Assembly (NCBI GenBank): GCA_963853835.1
Contig: OY970824.1
Location: 41,920,727 to 41,984,726 of the forward strand
Origin: Calendula officinalis
Lineage: Eukaryota > Streptophyta > Magnoliopsida > Asterales > Asteraceae
Direction: 5' to 3'
Length of the DNA: 64,000 bases
Part shown: positions 38,141 to 49,980 of the stretch, piece after piece
Position numbering within the stretch: the stretch's first letter is position 1
Layout of the letters: each line of letters begins with the position of its first letter
Program-made: the position numbers and the translations under genes
The notes under the pieces: model-generated
Told to the model about the DNA's origin: nothing
Seen by the model: only the letters and a program-made list of their open reading frames with translations
The model's database searches: none

Positions 38141-41100
38141 ACCACGATTATGGGTTATGGACACCTATTACTTGTAAAATGGATATCTATAGGCTATTGG
38201 TCATGGCTAGTAGTTATAATGGTTCAAGGGCCATCGATATGAGTTATGGACATGTAGTGGTTATAATGGTTCACTGGCCTTGGTTATGGGTTATGGACAC
38301 CTATTACTCGTAAAATGGATATCTATAGGCTAGTGGTCATGGTTACTAGTTATAATGGTTCATGGGCCATCAGTATCAGTTATGGACATCTAGTGGTTAT
38401 AATGGTTCAAGAACCATGGTTATGGGTTATGGACACCTATTACTTGTAAAATGTATATCTGTAGGCTATTGGACATGGCTAGTAGTTATAATGGTTCAAG
38501 AGCCATCAGTATCAGTTATGGACATCTAGTGGTTATAATGATTCAAGGACCATGGTTATGGGTTATGGACACCTATTACTTGTAAAATGGATATCTGTAG
38601 GCTATTGGACATGGCTAGTAGTTCTAATGGTTCAAGGGCCATCAGTATCAGCTATGGACATCTAGTGGTTATAATGATTCAAGGACCACGGTTATGGGTT
38701 ATGGACACCTATTACTTGTAAAATGGATATCTATAGGCTATTGGTCATGGCTAGTAGTTATAATGGTTCAAGGGCCATCGATATGAGTTATGGACATGTA
38801 GTGGTTATAATGGTTCACTGGCCTTGGTTATGGGTTATGGACACCTATTACTTGTAAAATGGATATTTATAGGCTATTGGTCATGGCTAGTAGTTATAAT
38901 GGTTCAAGGGCCATCAGTATCAGTTATGGAAAACTACTGGTTATAATGGTCCAAGGACCATGGTTATGGGTTATGGACACCTATTACTTGTAAAATGGAT
39001 ATCTATAGGCTATTGGTCATGGCTAGTAGTTATAATGGTTCAAGGGCCATCGATATGAGTTATGGACATGTAGTGGTTATAATGGTTCACTGGCCTTGGT
39101 TATGGGTTATGGACACCTATTACTTGTAAAATGGATACCTATAGGCTACTGGTCATGGTTACTAGTTATATTGGTTCATGGGCCATCAGTATCAGTTATG
39201 GACACCTAGTGGTTATAATGGTTCAAGAACCATGGTTATGGGTTATGGACACCTATTACTTGTAAAATGTATATCTGTAGGCTATTGTACATGGCTAGTA
39301 GTTATAATGGTTCAAGGGCCATCAGTATCAGTTATGGACATCTAGTGGTTATAATGATTCAAGGACCATGGTTATGGGTTATGGACACCTATTACTTGTA
39401 AAATGGATATCTTTATGGCTTTTGGTCATGGCTAGTAGTTATAATGGTTCAAGGGCCATCAGTGTCAGTTATGGACATCTAATGGTTATAATGGTTCGAC
39501 GACGATTGTTATGGGTAATGGACACCTATTACTTGCAAAATGGTTATCTATAGGCTATTGGTCATGGCTAGTAGTTATAATGGTTCAAGGACCATCGATA
39601 TGAGTTATGGACATGTAGTGGTTATAATGGTTCACTGGCCTTGGTTATGGGTTATGGACACCTATTACTTGTAAAATGGATATCTATAGGCTACTGGTCA
39701 TGGTTACTAGTTATAATGGTTCATGGGCCATCAGTATCAGTTATGGACATCTATTACTTGTGAAATGGATATCTGTAGGCTATTGGACATGACTAGTAGT
39801 TATAATGGTTTAAGGGCCATCAGTATCAGTTATCATCTAGTGGTAATAATGATTCAAGGACCACGGTTATGGGTTATGGACACCTATTACTTGTAAAATG
39901 GATATTTATAGGCTATTGGTCATGGCTAGTAGTTATAATGGTTCAAGGGCCATCGATATGAGTTATGGACATGTAGTGGTTATAATGGTTCATTGGCCTT
40001 GGTTATGGGTTATGGACACCTATTACTTGTAAAATGGATGTCTATAGGCTAGTGGTCATGGTTACTAGTTATAATGGTTCATGGGCCATCAGTATAAGTT
40101 ATGGACATCTAGTGGTTATAATGGTTCAAAAACCATGGTTATGGGTTATGGACACCTATTACTTGTAAAATGTATATCTGTAGGCTATTGGACATGGCTA
40201 GTAGTTATAATGGTTCAAGAGCGATCAGTATCAGTTATGGACATCTAGTGGTTATAATGATTCAAGGACCATGGTTATAGGTTATGGACACCTATTACTT
40301 GTAAAATGGATATCTGTAGGCTATTGGACATGGCTAGTAGTTATAATGGTTCAAGGGCCATCAGTATCAGTTATGGACATCTAGTGGTTATAATGATTCA
40401 AGGACTACGGTTATGGGTTATGGACACCTATTACTTGTAAAATGGATATCTATAGGCTATTGGTCATGGCTAGTAGTTACAATGGTTCAAGGGCCATCGA
40501 TATGAGTTATGGACATGTAGTGGTTATAATGGTTCACTGGCCTTGGTTATGGGTTATGGACACCTATTACTTGTAAAATGGATACCTATAGGCTACTGGT
40601 CATGGTTACTAGTTATAATGGTTCATGGGCCATCAGTATCAGTTATGGACATCTAGTGGTTATAATGGTTCGAGAACCATGGTTATGGGTTATGGACACC
40701 TATTACTTGTAAAATGTATATCTGTAGGCTATTGTACATGGCTAGTAGTTATAATGGTTCAAGGGCCATCAGTATCAGTTATGGACATCTAGTGGTTATA
40801 ATGATTCAAGGACCATGGTTATGGGTTATGGACACCTATTACTTGTAAAATGGATATCTATAGGCTTTTGGTCATGGCTAGTAGTTATAATAGTTCAAGG
40901 GCCATCAGTGTCAGTTATGGACATCTAATGGTTATAATGGTTCGACGACGATTGTTATGGGTAATGGACACCTATTACTTGTAAAATGGTTATCTATAGG
41001 CTATTGGTCATGGCTAGTAGTTATAATGGTTCAAGGACCATCGATATGATTAATGGACATGTAGTGGTTATAATGGTTCACTGGCCTTGGTTATGGGTTA

Positions 41101-43275
41101 TGGACACCTATTACTTGTAAAATGGATATCTATAGGCTACTTGTCATGGTTACTAGTTATAATGGTTCATGGGCCATCAGAATCAGTTATGGACATCTAT
41201 TACTTGTAAAATGGATATCTGTAGGCTATTGGACATGACTAGTAGTTATAATTTTAAGGGCCATCAGTATCAGTTATCATCTAGTGGTAATAATGATTCA
41301 AGGACCATGGTTATGGGTTATGGACACCTATTACTTGTAAAATGGATATCTATAGTAGTTATAATGGTTCAAGGGCCATCAGTATCAGTTATGGACATCT
41401 AGTGGTTATAATGATTCAAGGAGCATGGTTATGGGTTATGGACACCTATTACTTGTAAAATGGATATCTGTAGGCTATTGGACATGGCTAGTAGTTATAA
41501 TGGTTCAAGGGCCATCAGTATCAGTTATGGACATCTAGTGGTTATAATGATTCAAGGACCACGATTATGGGTTATGGACACCTATTACTTGTAAAATGGA
41601 TATCTATAGGCTATTGGTCATGGCTAGTAGTTATAATGGTTCAAGGGCCATCGATATGAGTTATGGACATGTAGTGGTTATAATGGTTCACTGGCCTTGG
41701 TTATGGGTTATGGACACCTATTACTCGTAAAATGGATATCTATAGGCTAGTGGTCATGGTTACTAGTTATAATGGTTCATGGGCCATCAGTATCAGTTAT
41801 GGACATCTAGTGGTTATAATGGTTCAAGAACCATGGTTATGGGTTATGGACACCTATTACTTGTAAAATGTATATCTGTAGGCTATTGGACATGGCTAGT
41901 AGTTATAATGGTTCAAGAGCCATCAGTATCAGTTATGGACATCTAGTGGTTATAATGATTCAAGGACCATGGTTATGGGTTATGGACACCTATTACTTGT
42001 AAAATGGATATCTGTAGGCTATTGGACATGGCTAGTAGTTCTAATGGTTCAAGGGCCATCAGTATCAGCTATGGACATCTAGTGGTTATAATGATTCAAG
42101 GACCACGGTTATGGGTTATGGACACCTATTACTTGTAAAATGGATATCTATAGGCTATTGGTCATGGCTAGTAGTTATAATGGTTCAAGGGCCATCGATA
42201 TGAGTTATGGACATGTAGTGGTTATAATGGTTCACTGGCCTTGGTTATGGGTTATGGACACCTATTACTTGTAAAATGGATATTTATAGGCTATTGGTCA
42301 TGGCTAGTAGTTATAATGGTTCAAGGGCCATCAGTATCAGTCATGGAAAACTACTGGTTATAATGGTTCAAGGACCATGGTTATGGGTTATGGACACCTA
42401 TTACTTGTAAAATGGATATCTATAGGCTATTGGTCATGGCTAGTAGTTATAATGGTTCAAGGGCCATCGATATGAGTTATGGACATGTAGTGGTTATAAT
42501 GGTTCACTGGCCTTGGTTATGGGTTATGGACACCTATTACTTGTAAAATGGATACCTATAGGCTACTGGTCATGGTTACTAGTTATATTGGTTCATGGGC
42601 CATCAGTATCAGTTATGGACACCTAGTGGTTATAATGGTTCAAGAACCATGGTTATGGGTTATGGACACCTATTACTTGTAAAATGTATATCTGTAGGCT
42701 ATTGTACATGGCTAGTAGTTATAATGGTTCAAGGGCCATCAGTATCAGTTATGGACATCTAGTGGTTATAATGATTCAAGGACCATGGTTATGGGTTATG
42801 GACACCCATTACTTGTAAAATGGATATCTTTATGGCTTTTGGTCATGGCTAGTAGTTATAATGGTTCAAGGGCCATCAGTGTCAGTTATGGACATCTAAT
42901 GGTTATAATGGTTCGACGACGATTGTTATGGGTAATGGACACCTATTACTTGCAAAATGGTTATCTATAGGCTATTGGTCATGGCTAGTAGTTATAATGG
43001 TTCAAGGACCATCGATATGAGTTATGGACATGTAGTGGTTATAATGGTTCACTGGCCTTGGTTATGGGTTATGGACACCTATTACTTGTAAAATGGATAT
43101 CTATAGGCTACTGGTCATGGTTACTAGTTATAATGGTTCATGGGCCATCAGTATCAGTTATGGACATCTATTACTTGTGAAATGGATATCTGTAGGCTAT
43201 TGGACATGACTAGTAGTTATAATGGTTTAAGGGCCATCAGTATCAGTTATCATCTAGTGGTAATAATGATTCAAG
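37900..43275. repeat. HOR block, 3,417-bp duplication
   Basis: Gttctaatgg at 38621 and 42038 and cgacgacgatt at 39497 and 42914 are both 3,417 bp apart. Shared private variants include the 1-bp insertion ctttatggc (near 39411 and 42828), tatcagctatgg (near 38646 and 42063) and cttgcaaaatgg (near 39533 and 42950). The second copy diverges at about 43,275, shortly before the LINE. A third G-type monomer at 40943 lies within the first copy. Confidence 0.85.
41341..41375. repeat. Satellite monomer with 18-bp deletion
   Basis: The usual path atatctatag-gctattggtcatggctag-tagttataatgg is shortened here to atatctatagtagttataatgg. An 18-bp stretch bounded by tag on both sides is missing. The matching monomers near 35,120 and 37,925 are intact, so the loss is specific to this copy. 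Confidence 0.8.
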
Positions 43276-43638
43276 GACTATGGTTATGGGTTATGGACAC
43301 CTATTACTTGTAAAATGGATATCTATAGGCTATTGGTCATGGCTAGTAGTTATAATGGTTCAAGGGCCATCAGTATCAGTTATGGACATCTAGTGGTTAT
43401 AATGATTCAAGGAGCATGGTTATGGGTTATGGACACCTATTACTTGTAAAATGGATATCTGTAGGCTATTGGACATGGCTAGTAGTTATAATGGTTCAAG
43501 GGCCATCAGTATCAGTTATGGACATCTAGTGGTTATAATGATTCAAGGACCACGATTATGGGTTATGGACACCTATTACTTGTAAAATGGATATCTATAG
43601 GCTATTGGTCATGGCTAGTAGTTATAATGGTTCAAGGG

Positions 43639-43651
43639 CCATCGATATGAG
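43639..43651. repeat. LINE target-site duplication, left copy
   Basis: The sequence ccatcgatatgag is part of a normal satellite monomer and abuts the poly(T) run. Up to two following T may belong to it, since the satellite continues gagtt. It is repeated at 45864-45876. Confidence 0.93.
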
Positions 43652-43677
43652 TTTTTTTTTTTTTTTTTTTTTTTTTT
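43652..43677 (-). other. LINE poly(A) tail (26 T on + strand)
   Basis: An unbroken run of 26 T sits exactly between the satellite and the LINE 3' UTR. It marks the 3' end of the retrotransposed RNA. The length and purity suggest little time for decay, though homopolymer length is prone to sequencing error. Confidence 0.95.
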
Positions 43678-43897
43678 GGTAAAGGGTTCACCCTGGCTAA
43701 AATATATTAATCACAAAAAGAACTACATAGGAATGTGACTGAACGCCACATTGACCTCAAGCAAAAGCTCGACACAACAAAGACAAAGTTTATGACATGC
43801 CATAAACAAAGCTAAGACCAAAACTATAACTAGCAAAACAGCCTCACAAAACAGACTAACGCTCACAAGAAAACACAAACACAAACATCCCACCGAA
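43678..43897 (-). other. LINE 3' UTR
   Basis: About 220 bp separate the ORF2 stop from the poly(A) tail. It contains no convincing gene; a 75-codon minus-strand frame overlapping it is a shadow. Near its end, 43683-43694 reads agggttcaccct, a 5-bp inverted repeat (agggt/accct) around two bases. This could form a short hairpin about 5 bases from the poly(A), the position where LINE reverse transcriptases often recognise their template. The hairpin's role is inference. Confidence 0.75.
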
Positions 43898-45862
43898 CTA
43901 AACAATCGTGTCCGGGATCTTCCAAATGTCAAGCATCCGCTTAACACCAACTGTCTTCTTCTTAAACTTCAAGGTCATCAGTTTTAATCGAACAGTAGCA
44001 ATAATTTCATCACACAACTGATTGTGCGATTTATACTTCTTTCTAAACAACCTAGCATTTCGCTCTAACCAAATGTAATATGTAGTGGCTCCAAGTAAGA
44101 TACGGGAAACAACACTCTTAGCCGATCTACCTTTGGACATTGGAGTAATGTAATCAGTTATAGCAGCAAAAATAGGAGCAATGTTGTCCATCCCCCCCAG
44201 CAATCTGATTTTTAACCACACCTGCGAAGAGTATAAACATTCAAAGAAAAGGTGGGCATGAGAATCAGGCACAAGATTACACAGAGGACACCGAAAAGAA
44301 TCAATATCCGTGTCATGGGGAACATCCCACTGATTCAACATATCTTGGGTTTTTAAACGGTTGTTCATAACAAGCCACATATGAAACGCATGCCAAGGAA
44401 CACAATGAGAAAACCACACAACATTATACCAAGAGACTTCAATCTCCCTAGATCTGATAGAGTTCCAAGCTAGATTAACCGAGAAAGGCTGAAAGGACCC
44501 ATTTAAATCAGACCATACTACCAAGTCCTTTTGATCCGTGACCAGCGGGGGAACTGGAGCATTAGTAATCTCCTGGAACCTTGTGTACCAATCAGAAGGC
44601 CACATCCAACTATTATTAGAAATAACATCAGACACCATATCCTGAGCAGTAAAACCACCTCGGGTAATATCTCTATGAGTTAGGAACTGAAATAATGGAC
44701 AAGCCATACTCCACTTATCAAACCAAATAGAAGTAGATTTCCCATCACGGATAACATGCCAAATAAAGGGTCTAATAATTCTTCTCAACTGAAGAAGCTT
44801 CCTCCACGACCAGCTCATGGAACCTGTACACGGGACATCCCAGAAATTTCTACCCCGCAACTTGTAGGAATGAATCCATTGAACCCAAAGGGACTCCTTA
44901 TTAGAAACAATACCCCAAATATTATAAGCCATTAGGGCAGCATTAAAATCTTTAATACGGCGTATCCCGAGCCCCCCCTCAGACTTTGGTTTACAGACTA
45001 ACTCCCAAGAAACTTTGGCCTTTCCCTTCTTCATTTCACCTTGACACCACAGAAACCCCCGCATTAATTTCTCGAGCTCATGGATAATCCGGGTTGGAAG
45101 TATAAAAACCGAGGCCCAATAAATATGAATGTTTGAAAGCACTGAAATAATAAGTTGGAGGCGACCCGCAAACGAGAGAAATTTATTCTTCCAATCATTA
45201 ATGCGGAACAGCAACTTTTCTAAAAGGCTTTTACAATCACGAAATAGTAATCTAGACGTTATCAAAGGCACTCCAAGGTATTTTACCGGGAGAATTCCTT
45301 CCTCAAACGGCATGAAATTGAGAATAGCATTACGACTAGCGGAAGGGACATTACAGAAGAAAACTGTACTCTTTTGGATACTCGGAACCAGACCCGAAAC
45401 CTCTTTAAATTCATTTAGAGCATCCAAGATCAGCTTAGCTGAATTCACGTTACCACGAGCAAAAAGGAAAAGGTCATCAGCAAAGCATAAGTTTACAATC
45501 TTTTGATGCTCACAGCCTTTGTGATATTTAAAATCCTGGTTATTGCTAACTCTACGCTTGATAATAAGAGACAGGACCTCCATAACAATAGTAAAAAGGA
45601 ACGGAGACATAGGGTCACCTTGTCTCAACCCTCGCTTCCCTCGAAACCAGCCATGGACCTCACCATTAATGCATATAGAGAACGAAGGAGAAGTAACACA
45701 TTCCATAATCCACATGATCATCTTTTGAGGAAAACCAAATCCGACAAGAGCAGAACGCAGGAAATCCCAATCAACAGTGTCATAGGCCTTCTGGATATCG
45801 ACTTTGAAGGCGCATCTAGGGGGACCAGCATGCCTATGGTAATTATGCATTAATTCTTGCGT
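43898..45862 (-). pseudogene. LINE ORF2 C-terminal fragment: reverse transcriptase and zf-RVT
   Basis: The open frame extends from 45907 to 43898 (669 codons), but its first 15 codons are satellite; LINE sequence supplies residues 16-669. Numbering from that start, RT motif A is at 34-50 (FKVDIQKAYDTVDWDFL, catalytic D37), RQGDP is at 95-99 and the FADD catalytic box is at 142-145 (45473-45484). KYLGVPL follows at 209-215. A zf-RVT domain lies at about 475-565, with the knuckle CPLC (540-543), H552 and C557 (44237-44290). The frame ends about 110 residues later without a recognisable RNase H domain. Family members use ORF2 for endonuclease and reverse transcription on their own RNA. Full-length plant L1 ORF2 is roughly twice this length, so endonuclease and fingers are lost. 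No internal stop or frameshift is present. It is not expected to be functional, as it lacks both promoter and endonuclease. Confidence 0.93.
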
Positions 45863-45863
45863 A

Positions 45864-45876
45864 CCATCGATATGAG
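45864..45876. repeat. LINE target-site duplication, right copy
   Basis: The sequence ccatcgatatgag is repeated directly after the truncated 5' end of the LINE and followed by ttatggacatg. Removing the LINE and one copy restores an ordinary 136-bp monomer of the cgatatgag type, which confirms the insertion boundaries. Confidence 0.93.
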
Positions 45877-48800
45877 TTATGGACATGTAGTGGTTATAAT
45901 GGTTCACTGGCCTTGGTTATGGGTTATGGACACCTATTACTCGTAAAATGGATATCTATAGGCTAGTGGTCATGGTTACTAGTTATAATGGTTCATGGGC
46001 CATCAGTATCAGTTATGGACATCTAGTGGTTATAATGGTTCAAGAACCATGGTTATGGGTTATGGACACCTATTACTTGTAAAATGTATATCTGTAGGCT
46101 ATTGGACATGGCTAGTAGTTATAATGGTTCAAGAGCCATCAGTATCAGTTATGGACATCTAGTGGTTATAATGATTCAAGGACCATGGTTATGGGTTATG
46201 GACACCTATTACTTGTAAAATGGATATCTGTAGGCTATTGGACATGGCTAGTAGTTCTAATGGTTCAAGGGCCATCAGTATCAGTTATGGACATCTAGTG
46301 GTTATAATGATTCAAGGACCACGGTTATGGGTTATGGACACCTATTACTTGTAAAATGGATATCTATAGGCTATTGGTCATGGCTAGTAGTTATAATGGT
46401 TCAAGGGCCATCAGTATCAGTTATGGAAAACTACTGGTTATAATGGTTCAAGGACCATGGTTATGGGTTATGGACACCTATTACTTGTAAAATGGATATC
46501 TATAGGCTATTGGTCATGGCTAGTAGTTATAATGGTTCAAGGGCCATCGATATGAGTTATGGACATGTAGTAGTTATAATGGTTCACTGGCCTTGATTAT
46601 GGGTTATGGAAACTTATTACTTGTAAAATGGATACCTATAGGCTACTGGTCATGGTTACTAGTTATATTGGTTCATGGGCCATCAGTATCAGTTATGGAC
46701 ATCTAGTGGTTATAATGGTTCAAGAACCATGGTTATGGGTTATGGACACCTATTACTTGTAAAATGTATATCTGTAGGCTATTGTACATGGCTAGTAGTT
46801 ATAATGGTTCAAGGGCCATCAGTATCAGTTATGGACATCTAGTGGTTATAATGATTCAAGGACCATGGTTATGGGTTATGGACACCTATTACTTGTAAAA
46901 TGGATATCTGTAGGCTATTGGACATGGCTAGTAGTTATAATGGTTCAAGGGCCATCAGTATCAGTTATGGACATCTAGTGGTTATAATGATTCAAGGACC
47001 ACTGTTATGAGTTATGGACACCTATTACTTGTAAAATGGATATCTATAGGCTATTGGTCATTGCTAGTAGTTATAATGGTTCAAGGGCCATCGATATGAG
47101 TTATGGACACGTAGTGGTTATAATTGTTCACTGGCCTTAGTTATGGGTTATGGACACCTATTACTTGTAAAATGGATATCTATAGGCTACTGGTCATGGT
47201 TACTAGTTATAATGGTTCATGGGCCATCAGTATCAGTTATGGACATCTAGTGGTTATAATGGTTCAAGATCCATGGTTATGGGTTATGGACACCTATTAC
47301 TTGTAAAATGTATATCTGTAGGCTATTGGACATGGCTAGTAGTTATAATGGTTCAAGGGCCATCAGTATCAGTTATGGACATCTAGTGGTTATAATGATT
47401 CAAGGACCATGGCTATGGGTTATGGACACCTATTACTTGTAAAATGGATATCTGTAGGCTATTGGACATGGCTAGTAGTTATAATGGTTCAAGGGCCATC
47501 AGTATCAGTTATGGACATCTAGTGGTTATAATGATTCAAGGACCACGGTTATGGGTTATGGACACCTATTACTTGTAAAATGGATATCTATAGGCTATTG
47601 GTCATGGCTAGTAGTTATAATGGTCCAAGGGCCATCGATATGAGTTATGGACATGTAGTGGTTATAATGGTTCACTGGCCTTGGTTATGGGTTATGGACA
47701 CCTACTACTTGTAAAATGGATATCTATAGGCTACTGGTCATGGTTACTAGTTATAATCGTTCATGGGCCATCAGTATAGGTTATGGACATCTAGTGGTTA
47801 TAATGGTTCAAGAACCATGGTTATGGGTTATGGACACCTATTACTTCTAAAATGTATATCTGTAGGCTATTGGACATGGCTAGTAGTTATAATGGTTCAA
47901 GGGCCATCAGTATCAGTTATGGACATCTTGTGGTTATAATGATTCAAGGACCATGGTTATGGGTTATGGACACCTATTACTTGTAAAATGGATGTCTGTA
48001 GGCTATTGGACATGGCTAGTAGTTATAATGGTTCAAGGGCCATCAGTATCAGTTATGGACATCTAGTGGTTATAATGATTCAAGGACCGTGGTTATGGGT
48101 TATGGACACCTATTACTTGTAAAATGGATATCTATAGGCTTTTGGTCATGGCTAGTAGTTATAATGGTTCAAGGGCCATCAGTGTCAGTTATGGACATCT
48201 AATGGTTATAATGGTTCGACGACGATTGTTATGGGTAATGGACACCTATTACTTGTAAAATGGTTATCTATAGGCTATTGGTCATGGCTAGTAGTTATAA
48301 TGGTTCAAGGACCATCGATATGAGTTATGGACATGTAGTGGTTATAATGGTTCACTGGCTTTGGTTATGGGTTATGGACACCTATTACTTGTAAAATGGA
48401 TATCTATAGGCTACTGGTCATGGTTACTAGTTATAATGGTTCATGGGCCATCAGTATCAGTTATGGACATCTATTACTTGTAAAATGGATATCTGTAGGC
48501 TATTGGACATGACTAGTAGTTATAATGATTTAAGGGCCATCAGTATCAGTTATCATCTAGTGGTAATAATGATTCAAGGACTATGGTTATGGGTTATGGA
48601 CACCTATTACTTGTAAAATGGATATCTATAGGCTATTGGTCATGGCTAGTAGTTATAATGGTTCAAGGGCCATCAGTATCAGTTATGGACATCTAGTGGT
48701 TATAATGATTCAAGGAGCATTGTTATGGGTTATGGACACCTATTACTTGTAAAATGGATATCTGTAGGCTATTGGACATGGCTAGTAGTTATAATGGTTC

Positions 48801-49980
48801 AAGGGCCATCAGTATCAGTTATGGACATCTAGTGGTTATAATGATTCAAGGACCACGATTATGGGTTATGGACACCTATTACTTGTAAAATGGATATCTA
48901 TAGGCTATTGGTCATGGCTAGTAGTTATAATGGTTCAAGGGCCATCGATATGAGTTATGGACATGTAGTGGTTATAATGGTTCACTGGCCTTGGTTATGG
49001 GTTATGGACACCTATTACTCGTAAAATGGATATCTATAGGCTAGTGGTCATGGTTACTAGTTATAATGGTTCATGGGCCATCAGTATCAGTTATGGACAT
49101 CTAGTGGTTATAATGGTTCAAGAACCATGGTTATGGGTTATGGACACCTATTACTTGTAAAATGTATATCTGTAGGCTATTGGACATGGCTAGTAGTTAT
49201 AATGGTTCAAGAGCCATCAGTATCAGTTATGGACATCTAGTGGTTATAATGATTCAAGGACCATGGTTATGGGTTATGGACACCTATTACTTGTAAAATG
49301 GATATCTGTAGGCTATTGGTCATGGCTAGTAGTTATAATGGGTCAAGGGCCATCAGTATCAGTTATGGAAAACTACTGGTTATAATGGTTCAAGGACCAT
49401 GGTTATGGGTTATGGACACCTATTACTTGTAAAATGGATATCTATAGGCTATTGGTCATGGCTAGTAGTTATAATGGTTCAAGGGCCATCGATATGAGTT
49501 ATGGACATGTAGTAGTTATAATGGTTCACTGGCCTTGGTTATGGGTTATGGAAACTTATTACTTGTAAAATGGATACCTATAGGCTACTGGTCATGGTTA
49601 CTAGTTATATTGGTTCATGGGCCATCAGTATCAGTTATGGACATCTAGTGGTTATAATGGTTCAAGAACCATGGTTATGGGTTATGGACACCTATTACTT
49701 GTAAAATGTATATCTGTAGGCTATTGTACATGGCTAGTAGTTATAATGGTTCAAGGGCCATGAGTATCAGTTATGGACATCTAGTGGTTATAATGATTCA
49801 AGGACCATGGTTATGGGTTATGGACACCTATTACTTGTAAAGTGGATATCTGTAGGCTATTGGACATGGCTAGTAGTTATAATGGTTCAAGGGCCATCAG
49901 TATCAGTTATGGACATCTAGTGGTTATAATGATTCAAGGACCACGGTTATGGGTTATGGACACCTATTACTTGTAAAATG
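45864..49980. repeat. Satellite with 22-monomer duplication (2,942 bp)
   Basis: The rare aacttattac at 46611 and 49553 is 2,942 bp apart (22 monomers minus 50 bp for the short-monomer pair near 48470). Both sites also share gtagtagttataatgg. The tactcg variant at 45933 and 49011 is 3,078 bp apart, so the second copy lost exactly one monomer, the gttctaatgg one near 46256. Matching stops near 47.03 and 49.98 kb. Confidence 0.8.

Larger units (their letters stand above)
1..43651. repeat. 136-bp satellite array, left part
   Basis: The stretch is uninterrupted head-to-tail copies of a 136-bp monomer. The motif ttatgggttatgg recurs at 1, 137, 273 and 409, and this spacing persists with only small indels to the LINE at 43652. 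A consensus monomer counted by hand has 34 G and 18 C in 136 bases, so it is about 38% GC with a strong G-over-C bias on this strand. All monomers point the same way; no inversion was seen. Because 136 is not a multiple of 3, the reading frame shifts at every monomer, so open frames span only about two monomers. Main variants differ at the cgatatgag/cagtatcag position, the catgtagtgg/catctagtgg/aaaactactgg position and the gttcactggcc/gattcaaggacc position. The left border lies outside the window. Confidence 0.97.
43652..45863 (-). mobile_element. 5'-truncated LINE (plant L1-like non-LTR retrotransposon)
   Basis: The 2,212-bp insertion differs sharply from the surrounding satellite. On the minus strand it runs from a truncated ORF2 at 45863, through a stop at 43898-43900 and a 3' UTR, to a poly(A) tail seen as 26 T at 43652-43677. 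It is flanked by a direct duplication of ccatcgatatgag (43639-43651 and 45864-45876; 15 bp if the following tt is counted). Poly(A), 5' truncation and a variable target duplication are the hallmarks of target-primed reverse transcription. The endonuclease domain, ORF1 and the N-terminal reverse transcriptase are missing, so this copy cannot move by itself. The uninterrupted frame and perfect duplication point to a young insertion. The Asteraceae affinity of the family is inferred from protein style only. Confidence 0.96.

Noticed and set aside
1..43651. CRISPR array
   Set aside because: The repeats are directly adjacent with no unique spacers, the unit is far too long, and no cas genes exist; the context is eukaryotic.
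43723..43950. 75-codon minus-strand frame overlapping the end of ORF2
   Set aside because: It overlaps the real frame in another phase and extends into the 3' UTR; its hydrophobic look comes from T-rich codons.
45129..45853. Plus-strand open frames of 61-125 codons inside the LINE
   Set aside because: They lie antisense to the reverse transcriptase frame and show no known motif; they are shadows of ORF2.
43652..45863. LTR retrotransposon or endogenous pararetrovirus
   Set aside because: There are no LTRs, integrase or protease; the poly(A) tail, target duplication, FADD box and zf-RVT domain fit a LINE.
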